From positions 296,062,653 through 296,126,652 of the forward strand of contig NC_056523.1 of assembly GCF_019175285.1 (NCBI RefSeq): a DNA stretch of 64,000 nucleotides. The letters run 5' to 3'. Made by a program: the position numbers and the translations under genes. The stretch comes from Sceloporus undulatus. Taxonomy: Eukaryota > Chordata > Lepidosauria > Squamata > Phrynosomatidae. Below the pieces are notes generated by a model. The model was not told the DNA's origin, made no database searches, and saw nothing but the letters and a program-made list of their open reading frames with translations. Of the stretch, positions 62,897-64,000 are shown piece by piece. How positions within the stretch are numbered: position 1 is the first letter of the stretch; each line of letters begins with the position of its first letter.

Positions 62897-64000
62897 CTGT
62901 GGGCCCATTCACATACAAAAAAAATCGGTTCTGAACCGATTCAATCACGTGGAAGTTCCTACTCACCCCGATCTCACACAAGCGAATCCGGGGGCTTGCA
63001 CACCCGTTCCGTGTTAAATGGCCCCTAGCGCGGGTCTTTTGAAATCGGCGCAAATACCGTTTCTTTTTAAAACCCCGGGTCCTGGGAATGAGAACTTTGG
63101 CCTCGATCACGATCGAGGCAAATTGAGGGAGGGGATTTAGGTCAGAGGGTGGGCAAAGGGCAAGGCATTTTCCTCCCCTCATCGGAGGGGAGGGGGGAGG
63201 AGGAAGAGCCCTGGGCAGGAAGGGAGCAAGGGACGGCATTCTTTAGGAGCCTCTTTCCCTGCCTACCCTGCCCAAAGCCCTCTGTCGCTGGGCATTCCTT
63301 CCCTTGCAGGAGGAAAAATCAGGTCATGAACGGAGCTCATGTCAGGGCAACCCCCCCCCTTTTCAAATTCAAAACAATTTGTTTTTTGAGCGAATATGCA
63401 CATTTGTTTATATTCCAGAATGGTATGTTTCATTTTTAACCATTTTTTTTGAGCGCACATGCGCATGGTTTATATTCCAGGGCAGATGGAGCCAGGCTTG
63501 CACTTGCTTTCTGCAGAGGGAGAAGCTGACACTGTTGCAAACAATCAATTGTTACATTTTTACCAATCCTTTTTTTTGAGCAAATATGGCGAAGATTTGT
63601 CTTCTTGAGCGATACAGCAAGGGAAGCAAAGGGAAAGCTAATGTTGCTTTAAAAGCAAAAAATAAAAAAAAAAAAACATGCCAATCCCATCCTCTGCCTG
63701 GGACAGGGGCAGATCTGACCCAAAAGCCCACAGGTTTATTAAAAAGAGGAGAGAGCGATGTGAGCGAGAAGAGGCATCCTCTCCCTGCTCGCTTCAGCCG
63801 CTGAAACCCCTGTGCTCTGGCTCTTTAAAAAGGGAGGACACTTCCCCCCGATGCCCCTGCAAACGTCACCATGACGATAGCTTGATTGGCAGCGGCCAAT
63901 CTACAGAATGCATTCGATTTCTGTCAAAATGCATTCGATTTCAATTTGTAGTGGGCACTTGCTAACGGAGCGATTCGGGGGAGGGCATCCGATCAGCCCA
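62897..64000. other. GC/CpG-rich segment, probably a DNA transposon running off the window
   Basis: Starts 'tgtgggcccattcacatac' followed by the palindrome atcggttctgaaccgat (62923-62941). Contains palindrome tcgatcacgatcga near 63104, imperfect ~61-bp tandem blocks with 'tttttttgagcg' at about 63382 and 63443 (and a weaker one at 63569), and a directly repeated atgcattcgatttc (63909-63922, 63929-63942). No conserved ORF. The right end is not in the window. Confidence 0.4.

Overview
This window looks like a piece of a squamate reptile (lizard) nuclear genome. The evidence is an intronless vertebrate serotonin-receptor gene in a large gene-poor region crowded with CR1, L2, RTE/BovB-like and L1-like LINE remnants, several tRNA-derived SINE families, hAT-, Tigger/pogo- and PIF/Harbinger-like non-autonomous DNA transposons, and many (AAT)n, (GAT)n, (CA)n and (GATA)n microsatellites. 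The species cannot be named from the sequence alone. A run of ten Ns at 14945-14954 shows that it is an assembled scaffold.

The one confidently coding gene is HTR1A (5-hydroxytryptamine receptor 1A), a single-exon 416-codon ORF at 17659-18909 on the + strand, with a probable 3' UTR ending at a poly(A) signal at 19833. Its upstream region is the most interesting part. A tight cluster of four REST/NRSF (RE1) silencer-like motifs lies about 3.1 kb upstream (14451-14564). A purine-rich (GA) block of about 0.8 kb, with an internal (GATA)n run, lies at 16540-17343. Two short upstream ORFs sit just ahead of the receptor start, one signal-peptide-like and one 13 codons long in a strong initiation context. 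The receptor keeps the ligand- and G-protein-contact residues of the family but has DRF instead of DRY at the end of TM3.

The left flank (1-14.3 kb) holds an L2 fragment with recognisable reverse transcriptase, CR1 tails, an L1-like insertion with a 14-bp target duplication, palindromic MITEs, a Tc1/mariner-like MITE with TA duplication, tRNA SINEs and an inverted pair of Penelope-like terminal segments that carry hammerhead-ribozyme-like cores. The right flank (20-64 kb) is a stack of nested insertions. Examples are CR1 inside a hAT MITE (8-bp duplications intact), a LINE inside a Tigger-like MITE (12-bp duplication), and a GC-rich hAT-like element with a ~98-bp minisatellite inside the remnant of another hAT. 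There is also one fossil solo LTR.

Long stretches (21.5-24.2, 24.4-26.2, 26.5-30.1, 35.7-36.8, 37.6-40.7, 48.7-51.9 kb) are AT-rich and show neither genes nor repeats that I can identify. This fits the gene desert that usually surrounds HTR1A in vertebrates. Distal conserved enhancers could lie there but cannot be recognised without alignment.
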